Assembly: GCF_009827655.1 (NCBI RefSeq)
Contig: NZ_WTYV01000007.1
Coordinates: 62,001 to 126,000, forward strand
Source of the DNA: Alteraurantiacibacter buctensis
Lineage (GTDB): Bacteria; Pseudomonadota; Alphaproteobacteria; Sphingomonadales; Sphingomonadaceae
DNA: 64,000 nucleotides
Reading direction: 5' to 3'
Shown here: positions 25,250-33,935 of the stretch, one piece after another
How the letters are laid out: every line of letters begins with the position of its first letter
Position numbering within the stretch: position 1 is the first letter of the stretch
Position numbers and translations under genes: made by a program
Notes under the pieces: generated by a model
What the model was told of the DNA's origin: nothing
Database searches by the model: none
What the model saw: only the letters and a program-made list of their open reading frames with translations

Positions 25250-27055
25250 ATGACCAGCTTTACGCCGCTGTCGCGCCGCGCCTTCATGGCCGGCAGCACC
25301 GGCCTTCTTGCCCTGGCCTCTTTCAGGCCGGCCTGGGCGCAATCGGCATCGCCAGGCAGCAAGGGTTCTGCCAGCCTTGCCGGACCGAATATCAACCTTA
25401 CGATCGAACGGCGCGACTTCCAGATCGATGGGCGGTCCGGGTCCGCCGTCACCATCAACGGCAGCGTGCCGGGGCCTCTGCTTCGCCTGCGCGAAGGAGG
25501 TAACGCCCGCCTGACGGTGACCAATCTGTTGGACGAGGACACCTCGATCCACTGGCACGGGCTGATTCTGCCCTTCCAGATGGATGGGGTGCCGGGCCTC
25601 AGCTTCCCCGGCATCGCGCCGGGCGCCAGCTTCACCTATGAGTTCCCCGTGCGCCAGTCGGGCACCTACTGGTATCACAGCCACAGCGGCCTGCAGGAGC
25701 CGGTCGGCCACTACGCCCCGATGATCATCGATCCGGAAGGGCCGGACCCGATTGCCAGTGACCGCGAACATGTGATCGTGCTGTCGGACTGGACCTTTGC
25801 CAATATCGAACACGTGGTGAACCGGCTGAAGCAGGGAGGCGGGTTTTACAACCATGCCAAGCCCTCTCTGACAGATCCGCTGCCGCTCGATACTGCCAGC
25901 CGCGCCATGTTCAACCGCATGCGGATGGACCCCACCGACATTGCCGATGTGGGCGCACCCGAGTTGATCTACCTCGTTAACGGCCACAGCCCGGCGGAAA
26001 ACTGGACCGGCTTGTTTGCGCCGGGCGAGCGGGTCCGGCTGCGGGTGATCAACGCCGCCTCCATGACCATATTCAACTTCCGCATTCCGGGCCTGCCGCT
26101 GACGGTGGTGGCGGCTGACGGCCTGCCGGTTCGCCCGGTGGAGGTCGATGAGTTGCAGATCGGCAACGGCGAGACCTATGACCTGATCGTCACCCCTCGC
26201 GATCCGGCCTATTCGATGGTTGCCGAGGGGATCGACAGGTCCGGCATGGCCGTGGCCACGCTGGCGACCGCCCCCGGCCTGCGCGCGCCGGTTCCGCCCC
26301 TTCGGCAGCGTCCGGTGCTGACCATGCGCGACATGGGAATGGACCACTCCTCTCACGGCGCACCGGCAGGACCGGCTGCGGCCAGCGATCCCCACGCAGG
26401 GATGGATCATGGATCGCACGGTGGAGCGATGCCGATAGTGCCTGCCGCCGATCCCCACGCCGCGCATACGGGACATGGCGGCTCGCCCCCTCCCGCGCCG
26501 CCGCCGATGCAGGATCGCAGCACGGTTGATTTTCCCACCGGGCCGGGTGTGGACATGATCGCCAGCATGCCGGTGGACCGCACGGGCGACCCAGGCCTTG
26601 GCCTGGACGACCAGCCGCATCGGGTACTGACCTACCGGCAGCTGGCTGCGCTCGAACCCAACCGCGACCGGCGGGTGCCCCAGCGCGAGATCGTGATCCA
26701 CCTGACCGGCAACATGGAGCGCTACATGTGGTCGATGGACGGCGAGACGCTGTCTCCCGCCACCGAACCCTATCGCTTCACGCTGAACGAACGGGTGCGG
26801 CTACGGCTGGTCAACGATACGATGATGACCCATCCCATGCACCTGCACGGCCACTGGTTCGAAGTGGTCAACGGGCAGGACGGGCACCTGCCGCTGAAGC
26901 ACACGGTGCGCGTGCTGCCCGGCAGCTACGTCGATCTCAACCTGACAGCCGACGCACCGGGGGACTGGGCGTTTCACTGCCACCTGCTGGTGCACATGCA
27001 CATGGGCATGATGCGTGTCGTCAAAATCCGCCCGCTGACGGGAGAGGGCCAATGA
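25250..27055 (+). CDS. copA: Copper resistance multicopper oxidase CopA/PcoA type
   Basis: The 601-residue protein begins with a Tat-type signal (SRRAFMAG, Arg9-Arg10; cleavage near AWA-QS). It has three cupredoxin domains. Copper ligands are HWHG near residue 101, YWYHSHSG near 141, HPMHLHGHWF near 528 and the Cys/Met-containing HCHLLVHMHMGM near 576. A Met/His-rich insertion (MGMDHSSHG, HAGMDHGSHGG) around 360-420 is typical of CopA/PcoA. It oxidises Cu(I) to Cu(II) in the periplasm after Tat export. AGGGGAAG precedes the start, and the stop overlaps copB by four bases. Confidence 0.95.
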   Translation: MTSFTPLSRRAFMAGSTGLLALASFRPAWAQSASPGSKGSASLAGPNINLTIERRDFQIDGRSGSAVTINGSVPGPLLRLREGGNARLTVTNLLDEDTSIHWHGLILPFQMDGVPGLSFPGIAPGASFTYEFPVRQSGTYWYHSHSGLQEPVGHYAPMIIDPEGPDPIASDREHVIVLSDWTFANIEHVVNRLKQGGGFYNHAKPSLTDPLPLDTASRAMFNRMRMDPTDIADVGAPELIYLVNGHSPAENWTGLFAPGERVRLRVINAASMTIFNFRIPGLPLTVVAADGLPVRPVEVDELQIGNGETYDLIVTPRDPAYSMVAEGIDRSGMAVATLATAPGLRAPVPPLRQRPVLTMRDMGMDHSSHGAPAGPAAASDPHAGMDHGSHGGAMPIVPAADPHAAHTGHGGSPPPAPPPMQDRSTVDFPTGPGVDMIASMPVDRTGDPGLGLDDQPHRVLTYRQLAALEPNRDRRVPQREIVIHLTGNMERYMWSMDGETLSPATEPYRFTLNERVRLRLVNDTMMTHPMHLHGHWFEVVNGQDGHLPLKHTVRVLPGSYVDLNLTADAPGDWAFHCHLLVHMHMGMMRVVKIRPLTGEGQ

Positions 27056-27942
27056 GAGGCTTGTCGATCATCCTTGCGCTAGGCGCGCTGGCCGCTGTGC
27101 CGGCCCCGGTATTGGCCCAGCACGAAGGCCACGCGATGCCAGCCCCGGTTCCGCCACCTGCTGATCCGCACGCGGGTCACACGGCACCGGTGGTAGCCAC
27201 GGCATCCCCTGGCCCGGTCGATCAGCAAGCCTGGCCGGAGAATGCTGCCGATGCCGTGTGGGGCGAAAGCGTCATGGCTGCTGCCCGTGGGCACTTCTAC
27301 GGGGATCACACCATGGTTTCCCAGAAGATTGCGGTGGAGCAGCTGGAGGTGCTGTCGGGCGACGGCCCGCTGCTCTGGCAGGCCGACGCAGAAGCCTGGC
27401 GCGGCACCGATATCGACAAGGTCTGGCTCAAGTTCGAAGGCGAGGGCAATACCGACGAGGGGCCGGACGACACCGAACTCCAGGCGCTATGGAGCCACGC
27501 AATCGACCCATGGTTCGACCTGCAGACGGGTGTACGGCAGGATTTTCGTCCTGGCCGTGACCGCACCCATCTGGCTGTCGGCTTGCGTGGCCTTGCGCCC
27601 TACTGGATCGAGGTGGACAGCGCGGTGTTCCTGTCCACCCGTGGCGAGGTCACGGCCCGCATCCAGGCCGAGCACTTGGTCCGGATCACCCAGCGCCTGA
27701 TGCTGAGGCCCAAGGTCGAACTGGAAGCCTCGGCGCAGTCCATGCCGGACCTCGCAACGGGCAGCGGCCTCACGTTCCTGACCGCCGGTGCCCGCGCAGG
27801 TTACCGCATGACGCCGACGGTCGAACCCTACGTTGGAGTGGAATGGCAACAGGCTCTGGGTGAGACACGTCGCCTGCATCGCGCTGCGGCAGAGAATGCC
27901 GGCTCAGTGCGCGCTGTCGCCGGCCTCAGGTTCGTCTTTTAG
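27052..27942 (+). CDS. copB: Copper resistance protein CopB (outer membrane)
   Basis: The ATG at 27052 overlaps the copA stop codon (ATGA). The 296-residue protein has a signal peptide ending near VLAQ and a His-rich region (HEGHAMPAP, DPHAGH). The CopB/PcoB beta-barrel follows, with segments such as ARGHFYGDHTM, VWLKFEGEG, WFDLQTGVRQD and the C-terminal AVAGLRFVF ending in Phe. CopB is thought to bind or export copper at the outer membrane together with CopA. Order and coupling copA-copB are the classical ones. Confidence 0.93.
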   Translation: MRGLSIILALGALAAVPAPVLAQHEGHAMPAPVPPPADPHAGHTAPVVATASPGPVDQQAWPENAADAVWGESVMAAARGHFYGDHTMVSQKIAVEQLEVLSGDGPLLWQADAEAWRGTDIDKVWLKFEGEGNTDEGPDDTELQALWSHAIDPWFDLQTGVRQDFRPGRDRTHLAVGLRGLAPYWIEVDSAVFLSTRGEVTARIQAEHLVRITQRLMLRPKVELEASAQSMPDLATGSGLTFLTAGARAGYRMTPTVEPYVGVEWQQALGETRRLHRAAAENAGSVRAVAGLRFVF

Positions 27943-28015
27943 TGCAGCTCCCCCATTCACGGCCAATAAACACGCCGAAGTGCATCTAGTGAACACGAGA
28001 ACAAGGATCATTGAT

Positions 28016-28372
28016 ATGCGTAAACTTCCCCTGCTCGCGGCCGTGGCCCTGACCATTGGCGCCGCCGTCCCGGCACTGGCCCACACGCATCTTGTGCGGT
28101 CGGCGCCCGCCGCCAACCAGACGCTCGCCGCTCCTGCCAGGCTGACGCTCACCTTCAATGAGCGGGTGGCCCCGGCATTCTCCAGCGCAGAGGTCACCAT
28201 GCCGGCGCATGACATGACCGTGCCTTCGACCATGCGCCTCAGCCAGGATGGCAAGACCATGACCATCACCCCGCGCAGCGCGCTGGTTCGCGGCAGCTAT
28301 GTGATTCACTGGACGGCTGCCGGGTCAGACGGGCATCGTATGGAAGGAAACGTCCCCTTCACCGTCCGGTAA
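28016..28372 (+). CDS. copC: Periplasmic copper chaperone CopC
   Basis: The ATG at 28016 follows AAGGA. The 118-residue product has a signal peptide cleaved after ALA at residue 22. This leaves an N-terminal His (HTHLVRSAPA) that ligates Cu(II) in CopC proteins. Further family marks are LTFNERVAPAFS, the His in MPAHDM and the C-terminal DGHRMEGNVPF. It carries copper in the periplasm and works with CopD, whose gene begins three bases after the stop. 73 bp separate it from copB. Confidence 0.93.
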   Translation: MRKLPLLAAVALTIGAAVPALAHTHLVRSAPAANQTLAAPARLTLTFNERVAPAFSSAEVTMPAHDMTVPSTMRLSQDGKTMTITPRSALVRGSYVIHWTAAGSDGHRMEGNVPFTVR

Positions 28373-28375
28373 GCC

Positions 28376-29266
28376 ATGGAGCCGGCATTCATCCTCGCCC
28401 GCTTCGTGCAATATGCGGCAGCTTCGATCCTGTTCGGGTCAACGTTGCTGCTGTTGTGGGCGGGGCTGGACATTCGGGGCACCAGAGTGCTGCTTGCGGC
28501 TGCTGGTGTGGCCATGGCGATAGCTTCGGCGGTTGCACTGGTGGTGCAGACCGCCATGCTGGCGGGGTCGCTCACCGAAGCCTTGCGCCTGGAAACTCTT
28601 ACGCTCGTGATGCAGAGCATGGCATTCGGCCCGGCTGTGGCCGTTCGCATAGTCACCGGCGTGGTTGCTTCGCTGATAGTCCTTGTGCTGCCCCGCAGCC
28701 GTCAGGCCCTTCTCGCCGTCCTGGTTAGCGGCGCTGTCGCCTGCATTTCCTTTGCCTGGAGCGGCCATGCAGCGGCAACAGAAGGCTCGCTGCGCGCAGT
28801 GCACCTTGCCAGCGATGGTGCCCACGCGCTGGCGGCGGCAGGATGGGTAGGTTCTCTCTTCGTCTTCGCACTGATGATCTGGACTTGCAGGTCATCGGAC
28901 ATGCAGATCCTCATTCATGCGCTTTCTGGGTTTTTTAGACTGGGTGTCGCGCTAGTCACTGTCCTCCTGCTAACCGGCACAGCAAATACAGTTTTTATCC
29001 TCGGCGGCGATGTAACCGTCCTGACTCAGACGACTTACGGGATGCTATTAATTGCAAAGGTTGCCGGTTTTGGGGTGATGTTCGCGCTGGCTGCCAACCA
29101 TCGCAGATGGCTACTTCCAACTATGCGCAAGATGACTGGACGAACCCAGTTCAGCGGAGACGGGATGGGAGGCCGCCTTCAGATGTCGCTTAGCGCTGAA
29201 AGTTTTGTGGGGCTCGCGATACTCATGATCGTTAGCTTGATCGGGATGCTCGATCCGTTTGCGTAG
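28376..29266 (+). CDS. copD: Copper resistance inner-membrane protein CopD
   Basis: The 296-residue integral membrane protein has about eight hydrophobic helices and conserved His-containing segments (WSGHAAATEG, HLASDGAHALAAAGWVGSL) typical of the CopD domain. CopD is thought to move copper across the inner membrane with CopC. It is the last copper gene. The final 350 bases are lower in GC than the rest of the operon. About 100 bp downstream the right-hand copy of the 31-bp direct repeat begins. Confidence 0.92.
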   Translation: MEPAFILARFVQYAAASILFGSTLLLLWAGLDIRGTRVLLAAAGVAMAIASAVALVVQTAMLAGSLTEALRLETLTLVMQSMAFGPAVAVRIVTGVVASLIVLVLPRSRQALLAVLVSGAVACISFAWSGHAAATEGSLRAVHLASDGAHALAAAGWVGSLFVFALMIWTCRSSDMQILIHALSGFFRLGVALVTVLLLTGTANTVFILGGDVTVLTQTTYGMLLIAKVAGFGVMFALAANHRRWLLPTMRKMTGRTQFSGDGMGGRLQMSLSAESFVGLAILMIVSLIGMLDPFA

Positions 29267-29360
29267 GTCCGCTTTCCACCCCTTTGCTGCCGTTCAAGCA
29301 AGGCTTGCTCATCGTCCGCTTTCAGGTGATCGGAAAAAGGGCCCGAATGACAGAGATGAG

Positions 29361-29391
29361 GGCGCCTTCCAGACGGGCAGCTCTTGGGCCG
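29361..29391 (+). repeat. 31-bp direct repeat, right copy (flanks copper island)
   Basis: This copy is identical to 21226-21256 in the same orientation, 8.1 kb away, just past copD. The similarity upstream (TTTCAGG-GATCG ... GAATGAC) starts near 29321. A degraded relative (CCGCTTTCAGGC ... ATGAGGGCGC) is found near 39407-39460, so the unit is a dispersed genomic repeat and not necessarily an att site. Confidence 0.8.
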
Positions 29392-29455
29392 GGAGGAGAC
29401 CGTCTGCTTGCGGTGGGGTTCGTTTATAAGCAGACCCTTTCCTGTACAGGCCCTT

Positions 29456-29980
29456 TCAGGTTTCACGAAACCGATGTCGGACCTGGCCGAGAACCGAGCG
29501 AAGTCGGCTCCCATCCTTCTCCAGCAAGTTCAGAATTGCGGCGGCTTCAGCCTCCTGCGTTACGAAAAGGTCTCTTGACGCTCTGCCTGTCCGAAGCGCG
29601 AGCACGCGAGCGACGAGGTGCCATTGGCCTTTATGATCAAGCGTTACTGTGAACACTCCATGCGAGATTTGGGTCCGCAAAGCATCATGTTCCCGGAACT
29701 TGGTCAGGGCCTCCACGGCGATTTTTCCCTCATCGGCAAAGACGCCACCGGCGCCAACGGCTTTCGAAAGTGCGTCGTAGCGCTGGCCGACCAAATGCGG
29801 CAATTTTAGCGCGTTGCCGCGCCCATCGACCCCCACCAATACAAGCAGGGTTTCAGTGACGGCGGCCTCGCTCCGAGCGAACACGTCGAGGCAGCGACCT
29901 CGCCACGCAGAGGCAGCTGCACGAGCTGCCTCAAATGGCTCTCGTGGCAGGGTCAGTTCGATCGAGGAAATCGCGTTCAT
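29456..29980 (-). CDS. Hypothetical protein with HEPN-like RxxxxH motif
   Basis: The 174-residue protein is read leftward and overlaps no other supported gene. It is predicted mostly helical, with natural-looking segments (PREPFEAARAAASAWRGRCL, LPHLVGQRYDALSKAV). The central ALRTQISHGVF carries Arg-x4-His, the spacing of HEPN ribonuclease motifs. The C-terminal part is helical (EAEAAAILNLLEKDGSRL). I do not recognise a named family. No nucleotidyltransferase or other antitoxin partner adjoins it. It lies outside the right repeat of the copper island. Start has no strong ribosome site. Confidence 0.6.
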   Translation of the reverse strand: MNAISSIELTLPREPFEAARAAASAWRGRCLDVFARSEAAVTETLLVLVGVDGRGNALKLPHLVGQRYDALSKAVGAGGVFADEGKIAVEALTKFREHDALRTQISHGVFTVTLDHKGQWHLVARVLALRTGRASRDLFVTQEAEAAAILNLLEKDGSRLRSVLGQVRHRFRET

Positions 29981-30258
29981 CAGAATGTGTTATCCGCACC
30001 GAAGTTTATTTCGTGTAACCAGCCTAAATCATTGCTGCATGACGGCTAGTGGGCCGTTAACGGACTGACAGTTTTCAGCACCCAAGTTTCTCAAAGCGGA
30101 CAGTGGGGTAATGTTGCTAATGTCACCGCTAGCACTGTGTCCACTCCAACGGGTGATTTCCAACTGTGAATGAAATCTTTGGGCGGCTGCCGTGCAACCG
30201 CCCAAAGGGTGCCTTCCGCATTGTGATAAACAGTCACAGCTTCTCGGCACTTTGGAAG
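29981..30258. other. Gene-free intergenic DNA with decayed repeat traces
   Basis: About 280 bp without a supportable gene. It carries GGGCCGTTAACGGAC and AAAGCGGACAG, fragments of the same type of dispersed sphingomonad repeat seen at 21.2 and 29.3 kb. A terminator-like hairpin lies at its right end. Confidence 0.4.
30178..30206 (-). terminator. Hairpin at the end of the esterase operon
   Basis: TTTGGGCGG and CCGCCCAAA form a perfect nine-base stem with an 11-base loop. On the minus strand it is followed by AGATTTCATT, a weak T-rich tail. It lies 52 bp past the stop codon of the two-domain hydrolase and probably ends the leftward esterase transcript. Confidence 0.6.
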
Positions 30259-32166
30259 CTAGAACCCACGGCTCTCATAACGCCATCGGTTATCGATGCA
30301 AAGCCCACAGCCCTCTCCCACGAAAGCCCTCTGCCCGTCCAAATCTCCCTTCAGTTGCCAGTCGAGCCATTGCCAAGCGATCCGAGCCGCCGGTCCGCCG
30401 TTAGGCTGATAGAAGCTGCCGCCGTGGCCGATGTCACCAAGGTTGGCGACGGCGGCGGGGACAGACGATATGCGGGCGAAGTCGTCCATGCCTTGCGGAT
30501 AGGCAATATCGCTCGGTCCACCGAGAACATAGATTACGGGGCCGTGGAGGCGCTCCAGCGTTGCCTTGCCTATGTCCATCGATCCCATTCCCGAGCCATC
30601 TGGGAAAATGCCGCTATTGTGGATCACGGCCGTCGCTACGCGAGGATCGCTCGCTGCGACTTGGAGCGCTTGAAGACCACCGCAACTCCAGCCTGATACG
30701 GCCACCGCGCGAGGATTGATCTTGCCAAAGAGAGGGCTGTCGGGGCGAGAATTCTCATTGAGCGCCCAATCAATCGCCTCGACCAACTGTGCAGACGTGG
30801 TGGCTGCCGGTGGAAAGCCGCCAGCTCCTTGGCCCGCCTGTGGGACTTGCCTCTGCCTCTCGGGTGCTCCAGGTCCCGATTGAATCGTCCCGTTCGCGAT
30901 AACGAGGTATCCGTGCGAGGCAATTTCCAGCAGGTGCAGACGCGCATTGGCGCCATCGTCCATGCATCCTCCGTTACCGAAGGCTACAACACCTAGCGAA
31001 CCTTCAGGAACAGACGTCAAATCGCGCGGCTGGTAAACGACATGATTGGGTAGCGAAGACATTTCCGCCTTGGTCGCGGGAAATGAGCCGGTGCCCGGAT
31101 CATCCGCCATCGCGTTGTAACGAGCCATCTCCGCTTCCATCTGGGCGCGGATCTCTGGCGGAATACCGGGTCGGGGTGCAGGGGCACTACGCTCGTCCGC
31201 CAACGAATTTAGCGCAGAAGGGACGATCTGATGTAACCGCAGCCAGCTTATGAAGCTGTCGAACCACTGAGTGGTGGTCGTCTCTGGCGCACCTAGCCCG
31301 AAGCCGTGCCCCCCGCGCTCGTAGAGATGAGCCTCAACCGGCTTCCCCGCCGCGAGCCAACTTTCATAAAGGCCGGCGCCCTGATGCCCGAACAACGGAT
31401 CATCTGAAGCCAGGGCGACAAACATCGGTGGGGCATCGGCAGGCACGTCTACCGAAGTCATCGGGCCATAGATCGGGCCGATAAAGTCGGGCAGTTCGAC
31501 CCCATCCGAATGTAGCGCCACCGACAGTGTGGTCATCGCGCCAGCGGAGAACCCGATCATGCCGACGCGCTGTGGATCGATGCCCCATTCGGCTGCTCGA
31601 CTACGAACCAAGCGGATTGCAGCTTGCCCATCGGCAACTGCATAAGCGGGTGCCGGGGCAGGTGAAGCACCGGGCCGCATTGCGCCAATCCGTTCACCCA
31701 TGACCCTTTCCAACCCGGCGATATCTCGCGGCGTGGGTTCGAGCCGGTATTTCAATACGAAGGCAGCGATGCCGTTCTCCGCGAGGCGCCTGGCGACGGC
31801 CCATCCCTCGGTTTCCATCGCCAAGGCGTAAAAGGCACCGCCTGGCGCCACAATTACCGCAGCACCAGTGGAATGGCCTGGCTCAGGCAGAAACGGAGTA
31901 ATTGTGGCCGTCGTGACGTTACGCACTAGCGGAGCATTCATGACCGATGCCCACTGCTCGGGCCCACCGACGGGCGGACCGGGCACTCGCTGGTCGCTAT
32001 CCAGCAGAATTTCTCCAGTCACTGTTGGAGGGGCGATTTCCACCAGAGGGGGAAATCCGGCGGCCATTTGCGGCGGAGTTCCGGCCTGGGAAGCTGCTTG
32101 GGACAAGGGGCACAACGCGAGCGCGAGCGCACCAATCACCCCCATTGGCTTGTTCCAATTACGCAT
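30259..32166 (-). CDS. Exported two-domain alpha/beta hydrolase (fusion)
   Basis: The start at 32166 is chosen because CGGAG lies eight bases upstream and a signal peptide follows at once (GVIGALALALCPLSQAAS). The product is 635 residues. The first half is an acetyl-esterase-like hydrolase with VIVAPGGAF, the nucleophile elbow MIGFSAGAMT, LASDDPLFG and the His in GGHGFGLG. It is clearly paralogous to the 313-residue hydrolase at 33936. The second half is a different alpha/beta hydrolase, dienelactone-hydrolase-like, with VAFGNGGC and elbow VSGWSCGGLQ, then DIGHGGSF. Two complete catalytic centres in one secreted chain are unusual. Likely a periplasmic esterase acting on two bonds of one substrate. 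Confidence 0.75.
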   Translation of the reverse strand: MRNWNKPMGVIGALALALCPLSQAASQAGTPPQMAAGFPPLVEIAPPTVTGEILLDSDQRVPGPPVGGPEQWASVMNAPLVRNVTTATITPFLPEPGHSTGAAVIVAPGGAFYALAMETEGWAVARRLAENGIAAFVLKYRLEPTPRDIAGLERVMGERIGAMRPGASPAPAPAYAVADGQAAIRLVRSRAAEWGIDPQRVGMIGFSAGAMTTLSVALHSDGVELPDFIGPIYGPMTSVDVPADAPPMFVALASDDPLFGHQGAGLYESWLAAGKPVEAHLYERGGHGFGLGAPETTTTQWFDSFISWLRLHQIVPSALNSLADERSAPAPRPGIPPEIRAQMEAEMARYNAMADDPGTGSFPATKAEMSSLPNHVVYQPRDLTSVPEGSLGVVAFGNGGCMDDGANARLHLLEIASHGYLVIANGTIQSGPGAPERQRQVPQAGQGAGGFPPAATTSAQLVEAIDWALNENSRPDSPLFGKINPRAVAVSGWSCGGLQALQVAASDPRVATAVIHNSGIFPDGSGMGSMDIGKATLERLHGPVIYVLGGPSDIAYPQGMDDFARISSVPAAVANLGDIGHGGSFYQPNGGPAARIAWQWLDWQLKGDLDGQRAFVGEGCGLCIDNRWRYESRGF

Positions 32167-32229
32167 GACATCAACTCCGAGGATCATTGCACGCTTTCAA
32201 AATTGAGACCTAAGAAAGCGCCAAAAGGA

Positions 32230-33900
32230 TTAGCGCGGGCGCGGCTGGCTGAGCAGTCCGACCAGAGCTTCATCGTGCGAGACACCCACATGTGACTGAT
32301 CTTCAAAAATCATTGTCGCATGATTTTGCGCTGTGAACCGCGGCCATTGCGGGAGACCTGGATTGTTGGGATTGCCGCTTCGGGCAAAGTTGATCCACGC
32401 CTGGCTCATGGCCTGCGTCAGACGATCGACCACCGGCCCGCCGCCCGACGATTGCACCCCCAGCGGGGCATTGTTGAACACGAACGCGACATCGGAGGTG
32501 TGGCCCGCGGCCCAGCCGTAGTCGAGCACGGCGCTGCGATAGGCAAACAGGTAGTTGTAGACTGGCGCCGCCTGCATGGCCTTGGCCTCAGCCATACCCA
32601 AGGCGCCCGAACGTCCGCCGCTGTCGATCTCGACGACTCGACTCAATGGTGCCTGCGGATAGGCGGCGCGGAAGGCATCGGCGATGCGCGGGGCAGCATC
32701 GCCATATGCGCGGCCGAGGAATTGCAGCACCTGCTCGTCCGACCAGCCTTCGTGACCGGCGATGGCCGGATTGATGTGCTGGAACTCGGACAGGGTGCTG
32801 CCCACCAACAGCGGAACATTTGCGGAAACGGCGGGTGCGCCTCCGGCCCATGGCGGCGCTGGCAGGAAGGCTCCGTCCATCACCGGCCCCCAGTTCACGC
32901 GGGGGAAGCCCAGCGGTCCGCCTGCGGCCTCGCCAGTGATCTCCTGACTGGCCTGCCGCAACGCGGCTGCTCCGGCAGCTTCCAGCCGGTCATAAGGCAG
33001 CGCGCGCAGACCGGCGATGTCGCCATCCGCCAGGCCAGCCAGACTGAACACCAGTTGCGCCACGCGCCGTGATAGCGCCTGCCCGGTAGTCCGTCCGTCC
33101 GGCGGCCCCATGGCCCCGCTCATCACGATAGCCTTGTCGAACAGCCCTTGCGCCGAAGGGGCGCCCATCAGCGTGCTGACTTTTCCGCCACCGCCAGACT
33201 GGCCGAAGATGGTCACATTGTCGGGATCACCACCAAAGGCGCGAATGTTGTCACGCACCCACTGCAACGAGGCAACCAGATCCACCAGGCCGACATTGCC
33301 CGACGCGGCAAACTCGGACCCATAGGCGGAAAGATCGAGGTGTCCGAGGATGTTCAAACGGTGGTTGACCGAAACCACCACGACATCACCCATCTGGCTA
33401 AGGCGCATTCCGTCATAGACCGGCAATTCGATCGACGAGCCGCTGAAGAAGCCGCCACCGTGGAACCACACCATGACAGGCCGCGCCGCGCCATCGGTGG
33501 CCGGGGTCCAGACATTGAGGTTGAGGCAGTTTTCGCTCTGCGGCCAGTATTGGGTGTTGGACAGGAACGCCTGCGGCTCGCGCGCGACCGGGTCGATCGG
33601 CTGCGGGCAAACGTTGCCATAGGTCATGGCCGGACGAACGCCGTCCCAGTGGGCCATCGGCTGCGGCGCCGCGAAGCGCTCGGCCTGGGCGTAGGGAATG
33701 CCATGGAAGGTAAAGATCCCGTCGCGCACATAGCCCTGCACATCGCCACTGGTCGTGGGGACGACAGCGATCCCGCGGCCGGCCGTCAGCGTGACGCTGT
33801 GGTCTCGCGTTTCTTGTGCCGGCACGGTCGTGCAGGCACCTTGCAGCAAGGCTGCGGCGAGGAACAGGCTGCCGGTCGCCAGGGTCTTCAGGGTCATCAT
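32230..33900 (-). CDS. Secreted type-B carboxylesterase (lipoprotein)
   Basis: The 556-residue protein starts with a lipoprotein signal (LAAALLQGAC lipobox, Cys near 23). It is a full carboxylesterase/lipase type B enzyme: FHGIPYA, SENCLNLNVW, VMVWFHGGGFFSGS oxyanion loop, nucleophile elbow IFGQSGGGGK, the Glu in LSEFQHINPA and the His in AAGHTSDVAFVF. GGAG lies just upstream; two ATGs in tandem leave the first residue uncertain. It is probably anchored in the periplasm or outer membrane and hydrolyses carboxylic esters. It lies between two other exported hydrolases read in the same direction from the TonB receptor. Confidence 0.9.
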   Translation of the reverse strand: MMTLKTLATGSLFLAAALLQGACTTVPAQETRDHSVTLTAGRGIAVVPTTSGDVQGYVRDGIFTFHGIPYAQAERFAAPQPMAHWDGVRPAMTYGNVCPQPIDPVAREPQAFLSNTQYWPQSENCLNLNVWTPATDGAARPVMVWFHGGGFFSGSSIELPVYDGMRLSQMGDVVVVSVNHRLNILGHLDLSAYGSEFAASGNVGLVDLVASLQWVRDNIRAFGGDPDNVTIFGQSGGGGKVSTLMGAPSAQGLFDKAIVMSGAMGPPDGRTTGQALSRRVAQLVFSLAGLADGDIAGLRALPYDRLEAAGAAALRQASQEITGEAAGGPLGFPRVNWGPVMDGAFLPAPPWAGGAPAVSANVPLLVGSTLSEFQHINPAIAGHEGWSDEQVLQFLGRAYGDAAPRIADAFRAAYPQAPLSRVVEIDSGGRSGALGMAEAKAMQAAPVYNYLFAYRSAVLDYGWAAGHTSDVAFVFNNAPLGVQSSGGGPVVDRLTQAMSQAWINFARSGNPNNPGLPQWPRFTAQNHATMIFEDQSHVGVSHDEALVGLLSQPRPR

Positions 33901-33935
33901 GTTCTCCGGTAATTTCTTGTCTTAGATCGCACGGA

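Noticed and set aside
21876-26701. Minus-strand open frames of over 500 codons opposite the copper ATPase and the multicopper oxidase
   Set aside because: The plus-strand genes have all catalytic motifs. The antisense frames have His/Arg-rich, low-information sequence and no starts with ribosome sites.
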